Below are positions 27,057 through 35,277 of a stretch of 64,000 bases of DNA, piece by piece; positions within the stretch are counted from its first letter, which is position 1; the number at the start of each line of letters is the position of its first letter. Both the position numbers and the translations under genes were made by a program. The notes beneath the pieces are model-generated. The model worked only from the letters and a program-made list of their open reading frames with translations, ran no database searches and was not told the origin of the DNA. Location: assembly GCF_000196795.1 (NCBI RefSeq), contig NC_014259.1, positions 930,001 to 994,000 of the forward strand. Reading direction: 5' to 3'. Source of the stretch: Acinetobacter oleivorans DR1. Lineage in GTDB: Bacteria; Pseudomonadota; Gammaproteobacteria; Pseudomonadales; Moraxellaceae.

Positions 27057-27681
27057 CAGAACCTCCCAAGGGATTTAAATGGGCTAAGTACTCTCTAAGT
27101 CCCTGAATTGCTCGGTGATAATGGGTTTTTACACTACCTTCAGTACAGTTCATGATCTGAGCTGTTGTGTGTGTGTCAAAACCTTCCCACGCACGTAACA
27201 TAAATGCCTGTTGTTGACGAACAGGTAGCCTTGAAATTGCTTCTCGAATTTCTTCGATAGTCACTGCTTGATCAAGAAAATCCGCAGGATTAATGGCTTT
27301 TTCATCAACTACATCAATAACTTCATCGTCGTCACTATCCAGACTAACTTTTTTGAAGAATGAAAATGGGTTTGCTCTACGAGATTCTTTGCGGCGCCAG
27401 TCCTGAAGTTTGTTGTTTAAAATAGTATAAAACAGGGGATACCATTCTTCAGTACTTTTATCGGCATAAGATTTGTGTAAAGCAATAAATGCTTCTTGAA
27501 CCAAATCCATCGCAATACCTTGTTGACCTTGGGTAGCACTCTCCATCATCACCAAAGCACGACCAGTAACATCTTGCATGAAAACTTTCAGGCGTTGTTC
27601 AGCCGTGCTTGCATGAGCACTAGATGTTTCCGATCGAGACTTTTTCGGTGCTAAATCCATGGAGATGGAAAATCCTGTCAT
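27046..27681 (-). CDS. ECF-type RNA polymerase sigma factor
   Basis: Sigma-70 family ECF factor (211 aa). Region 2 is visible in GIAMDLVQEAFIALHKSYADK. Region 4 is RLPVRQQQAFMLRAWEGFDTHTTAQIMNCTEGSVKTHYHRAIQGLR in outline, with the helix-turn-helix in its second half. An acidic insert (DSDDDEVIDVVDE) lies between the two regions. I choose the ATG at 27681 preceded by AAGGTGGG; the frame opens at a TTG at 27705. It heads a three-gene unit with a small membrane protein and a DUF3106 protein. The regulon is unknown; autoregulation would be typical. Confidence 0.87.
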   Translation of the reverse strand: MTGFSISMDLAPKKSRSETSSAHASTAEQRLKVFMQDVTGRALVMMESATQGQQGIAMDLVQEAFIALHKSYADKSTEEWYPLFYTILNNKLQDWRRKESRRANPFSFFKKVSLDSDDDEVIDVVDEKAINPADFLDQAVTIEEIREAISRLPVRQQQAFMLRAWEGFDTHTTAQIMNCTEGSVKTHYHRAIQGLREYLAHLNPLGGSDES

Positions 27682-27819
27682 TGGACATACCCACCTTATC
27701 TTCAATATATCTCTTATATAACGTTGAAAAGAGGTGGGAGGTTGACAACAATCGGTTATTTTTTACTAGTGTAATTGATTTTTTTCACAAATATGTGAGA
27801 TGTAAAATAAATTAACGTT

Positions 27820-28596
27820 TTATTGGCGTTGACGAACCATCTCAAAAAAACAAATTGATCCTGCAATTGCTACATTTAAAGACTCTTGTCCACCAGGCTG
27901 AGGAATAGTTACAGATTCTGCATGATCTAGGGCGTAATCACTTGCACCTTGGCCTTCATTTCCTAAAATCCAGACACATGGTTTTGAAAGATCTTTTGAG
28001 TAAAGACTAGTTGAGCGATGAGAACTTGTAACAAAAACTGGTATTGGAAATTTTGGAAGAATATCTGTGAGTTGGAAGTTTTCAAAACAATGTAAGCTAA
28101 AATGAGCGCCCATGCCTGCTCTTAAAACTCGTGGCGACCAAAGTGATGCAGATCCTTGTGTGCAAATAATTTGTTTAATATTTGCTGCCGCTGCTGAACG
28201 TAGTAATGTGCCTACGTTACCTGGATCTTGTATATTTTCCAGAATTAAAGTATCTACTTTATAGTCAATTGTTGATGCAGTTTTAGGTAAATCAATAATA
28301 GCTAAACAAGGTAAGCTTGTACCAAGTGTGCTCAAATCTCTATATAAAACTTCACTAATAACAAAGATATGACCTTGATGTAGTTCAATTATTTTTTTTA
28401 AATCAGTATGTTCTAATGCTTGTTCTGTCGTAAATAAAGAAAAAATCTTCTTTTGCTGTTGTAACCACGTCAAGCAGAGATGGGTACCTTCAAGAACTGT
28501 TTGTTGGTGCTTTTTTCGGGCGCTATTAAGTTCGATTAACCCACGCAAATGTTTAATTTTTGCATTGTCTTTTGATTCTAAAAAAATAACCGCCAT
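27820..28596 (-). CDS. TrmH/SpoU-family RNA 2'-O-methyltransferase
   Basis: SPOUT-class RNA methyltransferase (258 aa). An N-terminal RNA-binding part (SKDNAKIKHLRGL) precedes the knotted catalytic domain. The three SpoU motifs are present: ENIQDPGNVGTLLRSAAA, WILGNEGQG and TIPQPGGQESLNVAIAGSI. RlmB and RrmA-like relatives modify 23S rRNA and TrmH modifies tRNA; the target here is not identifiable. It stands alone on the minus strand between the sigma operon and fbp and is separated from fbp by a terminator. Confidence 0.9.
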   Translation of the reverse strand: MAVIFLESKDNAKIKHLRGLIELNSARKKHQQTVLEGTHLCLTWLQQQKKIFSLFTTEQALEHTDLKKIIELHQGHIFVISEVLYRDLSTLGTSLPCLAIIDLPKTASTIDYKVDTLILENIQDPGNVGTLLRSAAAANIKQIICTQGSASLWSPRVLRAGMGAHFSLHCFENFQLTDILPKFPIPVFVTSSHRSTSLYSKDLSKPCVWILGNEGQGASDYALDHAESVTIPQPGGQESLNVAIAGSICFFEMVRQRQ

Positions 28597-28611
28597 GAGA
28601 AAATATCCAAC

Positions 28612-28640
28612 AAAAGGGCATCATGATACTATGATGCCCT
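28612..28640 (-). terminator. fbp terminator
   Basis: On the minus strand: GGGCATCAT, a six-base loop, ATGATGCCC and TTTTG. The 9-bp stem sits 17 bases after the fbp stop. Confidence 0.8.
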
Positions 28641-28655
28641 AAATAATTAAAATTA

Positions 28656-29627
28656 TTAATGATAGCTTGTTACACGCTCAACTTCATTTTTAGAACCAAT
28701 AATTACAGGAACACGTTGGTGAAGTTCTGTCGGTTCAATATCTAAAATGCGAACACGGCCTGTAGTTGATGTGCCACCAGCTTGTTCAATCAGCATACTC
28801 ATTGGGTTTGCTTCATACATTAAACGTAAGCGACCTGCTTTTTTCGGGTCTTTTAAGTCGTATGGATAAAGGAAAATACCACCGCGGCATAAAATACGGT
28901 GAATATCACCCACCATACATGCTACCCAACGCATATTGAAATCTTTTTCACGTACAGATGTTTTACCTGCAAGTAATTCATCAATATATTGTTTTACAGG
29001 TTCTTCCCAATGACGTTGGTTAGATGCGTTAATTGCAAACTCTTGAGTATCTGCTGAAACTTGAACATTGTCAGTAGTAAGCAAGAATGTTTGAGTTTCT
29101 GGGTCTAAAGTAAAGAATACTACGCCATTTCCTACAGTTAAGGCCATCATGGTTGATGGACCATAAAGTACGTAACCAGCAGCAACTTGCTGTGTACCTG
29201 CTTGCATGAAATCTTCTGCTTGGGTTACTGCATTTTTTGCAGGCAGAATAGAGAAAATTGTACCTACACACATATTGATGTCGATGTTACTTGAGCCATC
29301 TAATGGATCAAATAAAACTAAATATTTACCATTTTCTTGTGCAGGTGTGAACTCATCAAGCTCTTCAGAAGCGAGGCCACCCACTTGTGGATGAACTTTT
29401 AAAGCATCAATTAAATAGTCATTTGAAATCACATCAAGTTTTTTCTGTGTTTCACCTTGAACATTTTCATTACCAGCACTACCCAAAATACCAGCGAGCG
29501 CACCTTTTTGTAAGGCTTGATCGATCGTTTTACAGGTGGTGGCGATAGTGTCGATGACTTGAGCCAACTCAGGTGTTAGATTCCCTTTTTGTTGTTGTAA
29601 AAATTGGGACAATGTGAGGTTGGACAT
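28656..29627 (-). CDS. fbp: class 1 fructose-1,6-bisphosphatase
   Basis: Gluconeogenic enzyme that hydrolyses fructose 1,6-bisphosphate to fructose 6-phosphate (323 aa). Motifs of the class 1 family are the metal-binding VLFDPLDGSSNIDINM and the substrate-binding LRLMYEANPMSMLIEQAGG near the C-terminus. The start has AGGAG upstream. Acinetobacter relies on gluconeogenesis when grown on organic acids, which fits a housekeeping role. It is monocistronic; the 184-base gap to the divergent small gene holds both promoters. Confidence 0.97.
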   Translation of the reverse strand: MSNLTLSQFLQQQKGNLTPELAQVIDTIATTCKTIDQALQKGALAGILGSAGNENVQGETQKKLDVISNDYLIDALKVHPQVGGLASEELDEFTPAQENGKYLVLFDPLDGSSNIDINMCVGTIFSILPAKNAVTQAEDFMQAGTQQVAAGYVLYGPSTMMALTVGNGVVFFTLDPETQTFLLTTDNVQVSADTQEFAINASNQRHWEEPVKQYIDELLAGKTSVREKDFNMRWVACMVGDIHRILCRGGIFLYPYDLKDPKKAGRLRLMYEANPMSMLIEQAGGTSTTGRVRILDIEPTELHQRVPVIIGSKNEVERVTSYH

Positions 29628-29811
29628 AAAAAAAGCTCCTGTGCTTCAAGCATCAAAATGAGTCAGATAAATACGTGGCATATTCTAGATGAGAATGTCA
29701 CAAAATAAAAATTATCTTACTTTATTTGTGTTGGATTTATGCTTACAACCCCCATTTTAAATGGTATGTTGATTATATGACAACGGACTGTATATTTTTA
29801 GGAGAATCGAA

Positions 29812-29997
29812 ATGACAACAAAGAAGTTTGATGCTACCCCAACAGCAGGTGAACCAATCAATCTAGATGAAATTTCGAAAGAAAATGTTCAGGAAGCTTG
29901 GAAAGACTATGAGGCTAAGCCTGAATATAAAGATTTTAATAAGCATGATTTGATTGAATCTATGCAACATTCTGAAGAAGAAAAGAAATCTTCTTAA
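29812..29997 (+). CDS. small acidic conserved protein
   Basis: 61-residue hydrophilic protein with no cysteine, helix-forming membrane segment or signal. It is rich in Glu, Lys and Asp (NLDEISKENVQEAWKDYEAK). A very good Shine-Dalgarno AGGAG lies seven bases before the ATG, and a strong terminator follows the stop, so this is a real, separately transcribed gene. I recall an Acinetobacter family of this kind without a known role (possibly NF038105), but cannot confirm it. Its high charge suggests a small regulatory or stress-related protein, which is only a guess. Confidence 0.75.
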   Translation: MTTKKFDATPTAGEPINLDEISKENVQEAWKDYEAKPEYKDFNKHDLIESMQHSEEEKKSS

Positions 29998-30010
29998 GTT
30001 GTGTTGTTAT

Positions 30011-30043
30011 AAAAAAACGCTCATAAAATATGAGCGTTTTTTT
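30011..30043. terminator. bidirectional terminator between small gene and pal
   Basis: Seven A, CGCTCATA, loop AAA, TATGAGCG and seven T. The 8-bp stem is extended by A-T pairs. It serves both the plus-strand small gene and the minus-strand tol-pal operon ending at 30055. Confidence 0.93.
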
Positions 30044-30054
30044 ATGCATATGCC

Positions 30055-30615
30055 TTATTTTAATAAAGGAGGCACTGCTTCGTAATTAATTTCAACGCGG
30101 CGATTTTCTTTCCACGCAGATTCATCATGTCCTGCATTCACAGGAGCTTCTTTACCATAACTTACAGCTTCAAGTTGCTGTGGATTTACACCATTGGTAA
30201 TTAAGTAGCTTTGTACAGCTTTAGCACGACGCTCGCCTAAAGCCATATTGTACTCACGTGTACCACGTTCATCTGTATGGCCAGTTAATGCAACTTTTGA
30301 ATTTGCATTTGCCATAAGGAATTGAGCGTGGGCTTGAAGCGTTTGATAGTCTTCAGTAGATAAATCACTACTGTCATAATCAAAATGAACAACGCGTTTA
30401 GCCAAAGCAGCTTTATTTGCTTCAGTTACACCTTTCGATGAAGCACCAGCCAAATTTTGAGCATTTAATGCCGCATCTTCACTTAAACCAGATGTGTTAA
30501 CTGTACTTGGATTTGTGCCAGTTGCAGTAGTTGTTGCTGGTTTGCGGCTAGCACAACCCGTCATTACAAGTGCTACGCTAAGAAAGGGTAAAGCTAAATA
30601 TTTGATTGATTTCAT
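30055..30615 (-). CDS. pal: peptidoglycan-associated lipoprotein Pal
   Basis: Outer-membrane lipoprotein (186 aa) that binds peptidoglycan and completes the Tol-Pal system. The signal peptide ends at Cys21 in the lipobox VMTGC. A linker rich in Thr and Ala precedes an OmpA-like domain with LTGHTDERGTREYNMALGERRA, which holds the peptidoglycan-binding Asp and Arg. The ATG at 30615 follows GGAG by six bases; the frame opens at a TTG at 30630. It is the last gene of the operon, 27 bases after tolB. Confidence 0.96.
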   Translation of the reverse strand: MKSIKYLALPFLSVALVMTGCASRKPATTTATGTNPSTVNTSGLSEDAALNAQNLAGASSKGVTEANKAALAKRVVHFDYDSSDLSTEDYQTLQAHAQFLMANANSKVALTGHTDERGTREYNMALGERRAKAVQSYLITNGVNPQQLEAVSYGKEAPVNAGHDESAWKENRRVEINYEAVPPLLK

Positions 30616-30642
30616 GATCTTCTCCATCAATGGAATTAAAAG

Positions 30643-31923
30643 TTATTTTGGTGCCCAAGCTGGTTCACGTACTTCACCTTGTTCACTTGGTAAATTCATA
30701 CGGAAACGTCCATCAGTAGACATGATAGATAACAAGCCGCGGTTACCTTCACGAGTCGCGTAGACCACCATTTGCCCATTCGGTGAGAAACTTGGTGATT
30801 CATCTAAACTGGTTGGAGTAAGAATATTGGTGATGCCAGTATTAATGTCCTGAATTGCAACTTTATAACTGCTGCCACTTGGACGATGAACAAGAGCAAT
30901 CTTTTTGCCATCTGCACTCAAAGTTCCGCGTGCATTAAATGAACCTTTAAACGTTAGACGTTTTACTGAACCATCAGCAAAGGTATAACGATAGATTTGG
31001 GCTGAACCACCACGGTCAGAAGTGAAAATAAACGATTTTCCATCTGGTGTATAACGTGCTTCTGTATCAATTGCCGAGTCGTTTGTCATACGTTTAACTT
31101 GGCGAGTTGATAAATCCATTTGATAGATTTCTGGATTGCCATTCATAGATGCTGTGAATAGCATTGATTGACCATCAGGTGAAAAACTCGGTGCGCCATT
31201 TAGGCCTTTAAAGCTAGTGAGTACTTCACGTGTTCCAGTAGATAAATCTTGTAGATAAATTGCTGGACGTTTGGTTTCAAAAGAAACATAAGCAATTTTC
31301 TTGGCATCTGGTGTCCATGCCGGAGAAAGAATTGGATCACGAGATGACAAAACAGTTTTTGGCTGTTCACCATCGGTATCTGCAATTTGTAGAGTATAAC
31401 GCTCTGCAGCGGTGGCAGGGTTTCTGAGTACATACGCAATACGGCCACTAAAATCACCAGGAATGCCTGTAAGTGCTTGATAAATAGCATCACTTACCAT
31501 ATGGCCAGCTTGACGTATACGTGAAGCGGGTACATTTAAAAGTTCATTTAAAATGTATTGCTGCTTTTGTACATCATAAAGTTGGTAATGAACTTCAAAA
31601 CCCGTAGCTGTTTGTTTAATTTGTCCTGTAACTACATATGGAATTCCGGCAGCTTGCCAGTCAGAAGCTTGAATCTGATTGATTGCAGCATTAGCAGGTA
31701 AATTTTTAGATGAGCTTGTAAAGCGTCCAGAACGGTTTAAGTCAGTTTCAACAATAGGAGAGAGCCCATTGTCATTATTAAACGGGACAATAGCAATTTT
31801 AGGTGCCTGATCTGGTGCTTTAGCAATTTCCAGATATAACTGGGCAAAAGCAGTTGTAGGAGCTACAGGGCTTAATGCGGTGATCAATGCTAAAGATAGC
31901 AGGTGTTTGCGGCTCGTATTCAT
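30643..31923 (-). CDS. tolB: Tol-Pal system beta-propeller protein TolB
   Basis: Periplasmic protein (426 aa) that interacts with Pal and TolA. A signal peptide (ending TTAFAQ) is followed by an N-terminal alpha/beta domain. Six beta-propeller blades carry repeats such as LSPAWTPDAKKIAYVS, APSFSPDGQSMLF, TEARYTPDGKSFIF and SPSFSPNGQMVVY. It lies between tolA and pal. The 93-base gap to tolA contains a long hairpin described separately. Confidence 0.97.
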   Translation of the reverse strand: MNTSRKHLLSLALITALSPVAPTTAFAQLYLEIAKAPDQAPKIAIVPFNNDNGLSPIVETDLNRSGRFTSSSKNLPANAAINQIQASDWQAAGIPYVVTGQIKQTATGFEVHYQLYDVQKQQYILNELLNVPASRIRQAGHMVSDAIYQALTGIPGDFSGRIAYVLRNPATAAERYTLQIADTDGEQPKTVLSSRDPILSPAWTPDAKKIAYVSFETKRPAIYLQDLSTGTREVLTSFKGLNGAPSFSPDGQSMLFTASMNGNPEIYQMDLSTRQVKRMTNDSAIDTEARYTPDGKSFIFTSDRGGSAQIYRYTFADGSVKRLTFKGSFNARGTLSADGKKIALVHRPSGSSYKVAIQDINTGITNILTPTSLDESPSFSPNGQMVVYATREGNRGLLSIMSTDGRFRMNLPSEQGEVREPAWAPK

Positions 31924-31972
31924 AAGTTTAAAGTCATAGCTGGTATTTTTGTGACTGTTGATTTTGTAGCAT

Positions 31973-32007
31973 AGTTACATGCCTTAAACTATTTAAAGCA
32001 TGTAACT
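31973..32007 (-). other. long hairpin in the tolA-tolB gap
   Basis: Two 16-base arms (AGTTACATGCCTTAAA and TTTAAAGCATGTAACT) pair with a single mismatch around a three-base loop. The element sits between the tolA stop and the tolB start, within the operon. Neither side has a proper T-run, so it is not a standard terminator. It may protect mRNA ends, process the transcript or dampen read-through. Confidence 0.6.
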
Positions 32008-32016
32008 CTTTCAAAA

Positions 32017-33480
32017 TTATTGCGCTCTAAATGTAGAGGTAACACTTCTTGCTTCGCGTCTTGCATCTGGGTCTGATGGCATAGGATATGGCGCAGAGGC
32101 TTGAATTGCGGCCTTAATACTTGCATCTAAAGCATCATCTCCGCTTGAACGCGTGATTACAATTGAATTGACACTTCCCGAATCTGAGAGGGTAAAACGA
32201 ACACCAACTGTTTTACCACTACTGCCCGTTGGAACATCCCAAGAGCGTCGAATTTTTTGCTCAAAATCACGTCTAGCTGAAGAAGCAACTTTTTTAGCTT
32301 CGGCTTTCTTTTGAGCTGCCTCTTCTTGTGCTTTTTGAGCAGATGCAGCTTTTGCTTCAGCCTCTGCTTCAGCTTTACGTTTAGCATCGTCAGCAGCTTT
32401 TTGCTGCTTAGCTTTTGCATCGGCGTCAGCTTTGCGTTTAGCGTCGTCATTTGCTTTTTGCTGTTTAGCTTTTGCATCGGCATCAGCTTTACGTTTAGCG
32501 TCGTCATTGGCTTTTTGCTGTTTAGCTTTTGCATCGGCATCAGCTTTACGTTTGGCATCTTCATTTGCTTTTTGCTGTTTAGCTTTTGCATCGGCGTCAG
32601 CTTTACGTTTAGCATCGTCAGCAGCTTTTTGCTGCTTAGCTTTTGCATCGGCGTCAGCTTTACGTTTAGCATCGTCATTAGCTTTTTGTTGCTTAGCTTT
32701 CGCATCTGCGTCGGCTTTACGTTTAGCGTCGTCATTAGCTTTTTGTTGCTTGGCTTTCGCATCTGCGTCGGCTTTACGTTTAGCATCATCATTAGCTTTT
32801 TGTTGCTTGGCTTTTGCCTCAGCTTCAGCTTTACGTTTAGCTTCTTGCTGGGCTAAAAGTTTAGCATTTTCAGACTTTTGAGCCTCACGTTTCAGCTTTG
32901 CATCGGTCTCAGCTTTACGCTTAGCCTCTTCAGCGACTTTTTGTCTAGCCTTAGCATCTGCTTCAGCTTTCGCACTTTGTTCGGCTTTGCGTTTTTGTTC
33001 AGCTTCCGCTCTTGCTTTAGCTTCAGTTTGACGTTTAGCTTCAGCCTGCTGCTTTTGTGCTTCCTCTACACGTTGCTGCTCTGTTGCTTGTTTAGCTTTC
33101 GCCGCTTCCTCAGCCTTGCGTTTTTGTTCAGCTAATTTTGCTTGCTGTGCCTGTTCGACCTTTTGCTTTTGAGCAGCAAGTTGTTGAGCGGTTGGAGGAG
33201 GAGGCGTAGCCGGAAGATTTTCAGGAAGCGTTTCATCCACAATAGGGGTTAACACCTCTTTTGCTTCATTGGTAGCTGTAGTTTCTTGTTCAACTTCTTT
33301 GGCTAAAGGAGGAGGTAAATCTTCTGGCTTAACTAAAATAGTTGTTAGCTTTTTTGGCTGTTCAGGTGGTTTACTCAAGCCTAAAAAAAGCAAGCCAACA
33401 ATGGCAATTGCATGAACTCCTAGTGTGAAGCTCAATGCAATCGCATTTTGTTTAAAGTGTGGCTTTTGATTTTTATTCAT
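32017..33480 (-). CDS. tolA: cell envelope integrity protein TolA with expanded repeat domain
   Basis: Inner-membrane protein (487 aa) linking TolQR to TolB and Pal. Domain I is a membrane helix at about residues 13-34, followed by a Pro/Glu linker. Domain II is a long charged helix rich in Ala, Lys, Gln and Glu (about 100-395), including seven full 19-residue repeats of the type KANDDAKRKADADAKAKQQ at 228-360. Domain III (about 400-487) is the C-terminal globular part with FEQKIRRSWDVPTGSSGK and ALDASIKAAIQASAPYP. E. coli TolA is about 421 aa, so this protein is longer. tolR lies only three bases upstream. Confidence 0.95.
   Translation of the reverse strand: MNKNQKPHFKQNAIALSFTLGVHAIAIVGLLFLGLSKPPEQPKKLTTILVKPEDLPPPLAKEVEQETTATNEAKEVLTPIVDETLPENLPATPPPPTAQQLAAQKQKVEQAQQAKLAEQKRKAEEAAKAKQATEQQRVEEAQKQQAEAKRQTEAKARAEAEQKRKAEQSAKAEADAKARQKVAEEAKRKAETDAKLKREAQKSENAKLLAQQEAKRKAEAEAKAKQQKANDDAKRKADADAKAKQQKANDDAKRKADADAKAKQQKANDDAKRKADADAKAKQQKAADDAKRKADADAKAKQQKANEDAKRKADADAKAKQQKANDDAKRKADADAKAKQQKANDDAKRKADADAKAKQQKAADDAKRKAEAEAEAKAASAQKAQEEAAQKKAEAKKVASSARRDFEQKIRRSWDVPTGSSGKTVGVRFTLSDSGSVNSIVITRSSGDDALDASIKAAIQASAPYPMPSDPDARREARSVTSTFRAQ
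32401..32799 (-). repeat. 57-base tandem repeat in tolA (seven full copies)
   Basis: Seven in-frame copies of a 57-base unit, encoding 19 residues each, lie in the helical domain of TolA. A partial copy flanks each side. Copies differ at a few codons (KANDD, KAADD, KANED) and at silent sites. In-frame length change by slippage or recombination is therefore likely. Confidence 0.9.
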
Positions 33481-33483
33481 AGC

Positions 33484-33936
33484 TTATTTTAAAGGCTCTG
33501 TCAGAAGGCCAACTTGAGTTAAACCTGCTTCTTGTAAACTTGCCATCAATGATACGACTTCTCCGTAAGGACGAGACTTATCACCATTGACTAAAACTGT
33601 GAGTTGTTTATTTTCTTGTTCAGCTTGCTTTTGAGCATCGCTTAAAACTTCTTCAAGTTTTTCACGAGACAATGGTTCACTATCTTTGTAATCTTCATAC
33701 TGAAGATAAATATTGCCATCTTTACCAATGGTGACCATGGCTGGCATATCTTTTGATTCGATTGGATGGTTATTTGCTTGAGGTAAATCGACTTTAATAC
33801 CACTAGTAATCATGGGAGCAGTCACCATGAAAATAACCAAAAGTACAAGCATAACGTCAATATAGGGTACGACGTTCATATCACTTTTTAGTGGTTTTTT
33901 TATACGCTCAAAGCGCCCTGAACGCTGAATTGCCAT
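33484..33936 (-). CDS. tolR: TolR, ExbD-like proton channel subunit
   Basis: Inner-membrane subunit (150 aa) of the TolQR motor. After a short cytoplasmic lead it has a single helix with the proton-path Asp in the family motif DMNVVPYIDVMLVLLVIFMV. A periplasmic domain follows, starting TSGIKVDLPQA. Its ATG overlaps the tolQ stop by one base (TAATG), showing coupling. tolA begins three bases after its stop. Confidence 0.97.
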   Translation of the reverse strand: MAIQRSGRFERIKKPLKSDMNVVPYIDVMLVLLVIFMVTAPMITSGIKVDLPQANNHPIESKDMPAMVTIGKDGNIYLQYEDYKDSEPLSREKLEEVLSDAQKQAEQENKQLTVLVNGDKSRPYGEVVSLMASLQEAGLTQVGLLTEPLK

Positions 33937-34634
33937 TATGCATCTTCCTGTGATGAACCCACAGACTGACGTTGCAATAAGGCAATCATCTCTTCAGCAA
34001 ATAAAGCACGATCAGAGTAAACACTTTCACTTTTAGAAGTGAAGTGGTTAAAAGCCAATACAGCAGGAATTGCAGCAAATAAACCAATTGCGGTTGCAAT
34101 AAGTGCTTCGGCAATACCTGGTGCAACAGTTGCCAAAGTGACTTGATCAACAGCAGCTAAACCGATAAATGCATTCATAATCCCCCAAACGGTACCGAAT
34201 AGACCGATGTAAGGAGCTACAGAGCCAATACTTGCTAAAGTACCTAAGCCGTATTCTAGGTGGCTCTGATCACGACTCAAACCTACACGTAAAATACGTT
34301 CAGTTCCTTCAATCGTTTGTGAAACAGGGGCCTGACGTTTTTTAAGTTTAAAAAATTCACTCAACCCTTGATAAAAAATATCTTCAAGACCTGAGCGTTT
34401 TGAGTTGAGCTGAGCATTGTTGTAAAGCGTATTGAGTTCAGCACCCGACCAGAACATTTTTTGGAAATGTTCATCTTCTTGATGGGCTTTTTTATAACTC
34501 ATATGTAACTTGGCAATCAGATACCAACTAAAGATTGATGCTAACAATAAAATTAGCATGACCAACTGAACGACTGGACTTGCCTGTAAAATAAGGTCAG
34601 AAATATGCAGGGTTGATTCAATGTTTGTTGCCAT
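33936..34634 (-). CDS. tolQ: TolQ, ExbB/MotA-like channel subunit
   Basis: Inner-membrane protein (232 aa) with three helices at about residues 18-38, 134-158 and 172-195. The family stretches GTLASIGSVAPYIGLFGTVWGIM and TAIGLFAAIPAVLAFN form the proton channel with TolR. It is the second gene of the ybgC-tolQ-tolR-tolA-tolB-pal cluster, 23 bases after ybgC. The system powers outer-membrane invagination at division. Confidence 0.97.
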   Translation of the reverse strand: MATNIESTLHISDLILQASPVVQLVMLILLLASIFSWYLIAKLHMSYKKAHQEDEHFQKMFWSGAELNTLYNNAQLNSKRSGLEDIFYQGLSEFFKLKKRQAPVSQTIEGTERILRVGLSRDQSHLEYGLGTLASIGSVAPYIGLFGTVWGIMNAFIGLAAVDQVTLATVAPGIAEALIATAIGLFAAIPAVLAFNHFTSKSESVYSDRALFAEEMIALLQRQSVGSSQEDA

Positions 34635-34657
34635 AGTTACATATGCCGGTTGTTTTT

Positions 34658-35065
34658 TTAGTCTTGTTCCAATTCTTTACGAATAAGATCACGTATTTCT
34701 TCTGGAAGACGACGAGCTACAAGTTCTTTGCTTAAACATGCCAACTCAACCTCGCCAGAAGCAAGCAAGATTTCACCACGATAAATATTTTGTTGCAACA
34801 CAAATGACGCAGCTTTACATGAAACTACACGTGCTGTAACAGTAATTAAATCATCCATTAAAATAGGACGCATGTATTTTACGTCAATTTTGTGTACGAC
34901 AAAGTTGTAGTCTTTTTGATGCCAGTAATGATCAACGCCAGAAGCACGGAGCCATTCAGTACGAGTACGTTCCATATAGCGAATGTGGTTGGCATGGTAA
35001 ACAATACCGCCTGCGTCCGTATCTTCAATATAAACACGAATGTTGAATTCAAAATGATTCGCCAT
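34658..35065 (-). CDS. ybgC: Tol-Pal-associated acyl-CoA thioesterase YbgC
   Basis: Hotdog-fold thioesterase (135 aa) that heads the tol-pal operon, as in most gamma-proteobacteria. The catalytic Asp and helix are seen in IEDTDAGGIVYHANHIRYMERTR in outline, close to the canonical D-x-x-GxVYHANY signature. It hydrolyses short acyl-CoAs and may act with acyl carrier protein in phospholipid metabolism. The length fits the family. Confidence 0.95.
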   Translation of the reverse strand: MANHFEFNIRVYIEDTDAGGIVYHANHIRYMERTRTEWLRASGVDHYWHQKDYNFVVHKIDVKYMRPILMDDLITVTARVVSCKAASFVLQQNIYRGEILLASGEVELACLSKELVARRLPEEIRDLIRKELEQD

Positions 35066-35109
35066 GAGAGGATTCCGTTTTAGTTCACTATAGAGCTTTA
35101 TATTTAAAA

Positions 35110-35150
35110 TATGGCTTTGAATAAAACATTAGTTCTATTCAAAAGCCATA
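35110..35150 (-). other. bulged hairpin between M20 peptidase gene and ybgC
   Basis: Arms TATGGCTTT-GAATA and TATTC-A-AAAGCCATA pair over 14 bp with one bulged A and a 12-base loop. The minus-strand tail is ATTTTAAATA. It could be a weak terminator of the upstream peptidase gene, or part of the leader of the tol-pal operon. Confidence 0.45.
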
Positions 35151-35277
35151 CATCTGCTTTTAAATACGGGGCAGTTTAGCAGATTGCATACTAAGTCCTA
35201 TGGCACAACCTTTCAATTGCGATTGTTGAATTTCTAATCTAAAAACGCTACATCTTATGGCTAGCAAGCTTTTTAAG

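Noticed and set aside
29760..29812. Sigma-70 promoter TTGATT-N16-TATATT upstream of the small acidic gene
   Set aside because: Its start point would fall on or after the ribosome-binding site, leaving a leader too short for initiation.
32157..32792. Second minus-strand frame in the tolA repeat region
   Set aside because: Shifted reading of the same repeats, with Met/Lys/Leu-rich nonsense composition. TolA itself is the clear gene.
32401..32799. CRISPR-like regularity
   Set aside because: The 57-base units are directly joined with no unique spacers and encode protein in frame, so this is a tandem coding repeat.
32311..32881. Long plus-strand reading frames over tolA that encode Phe/Ser/Cys/Ala-rich repeats
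   Set aside because: They are mirror images of the TolA repeat domain. The repetitive Lys/Ala codons leave the other strand free of stops. No ribosome site is seen.
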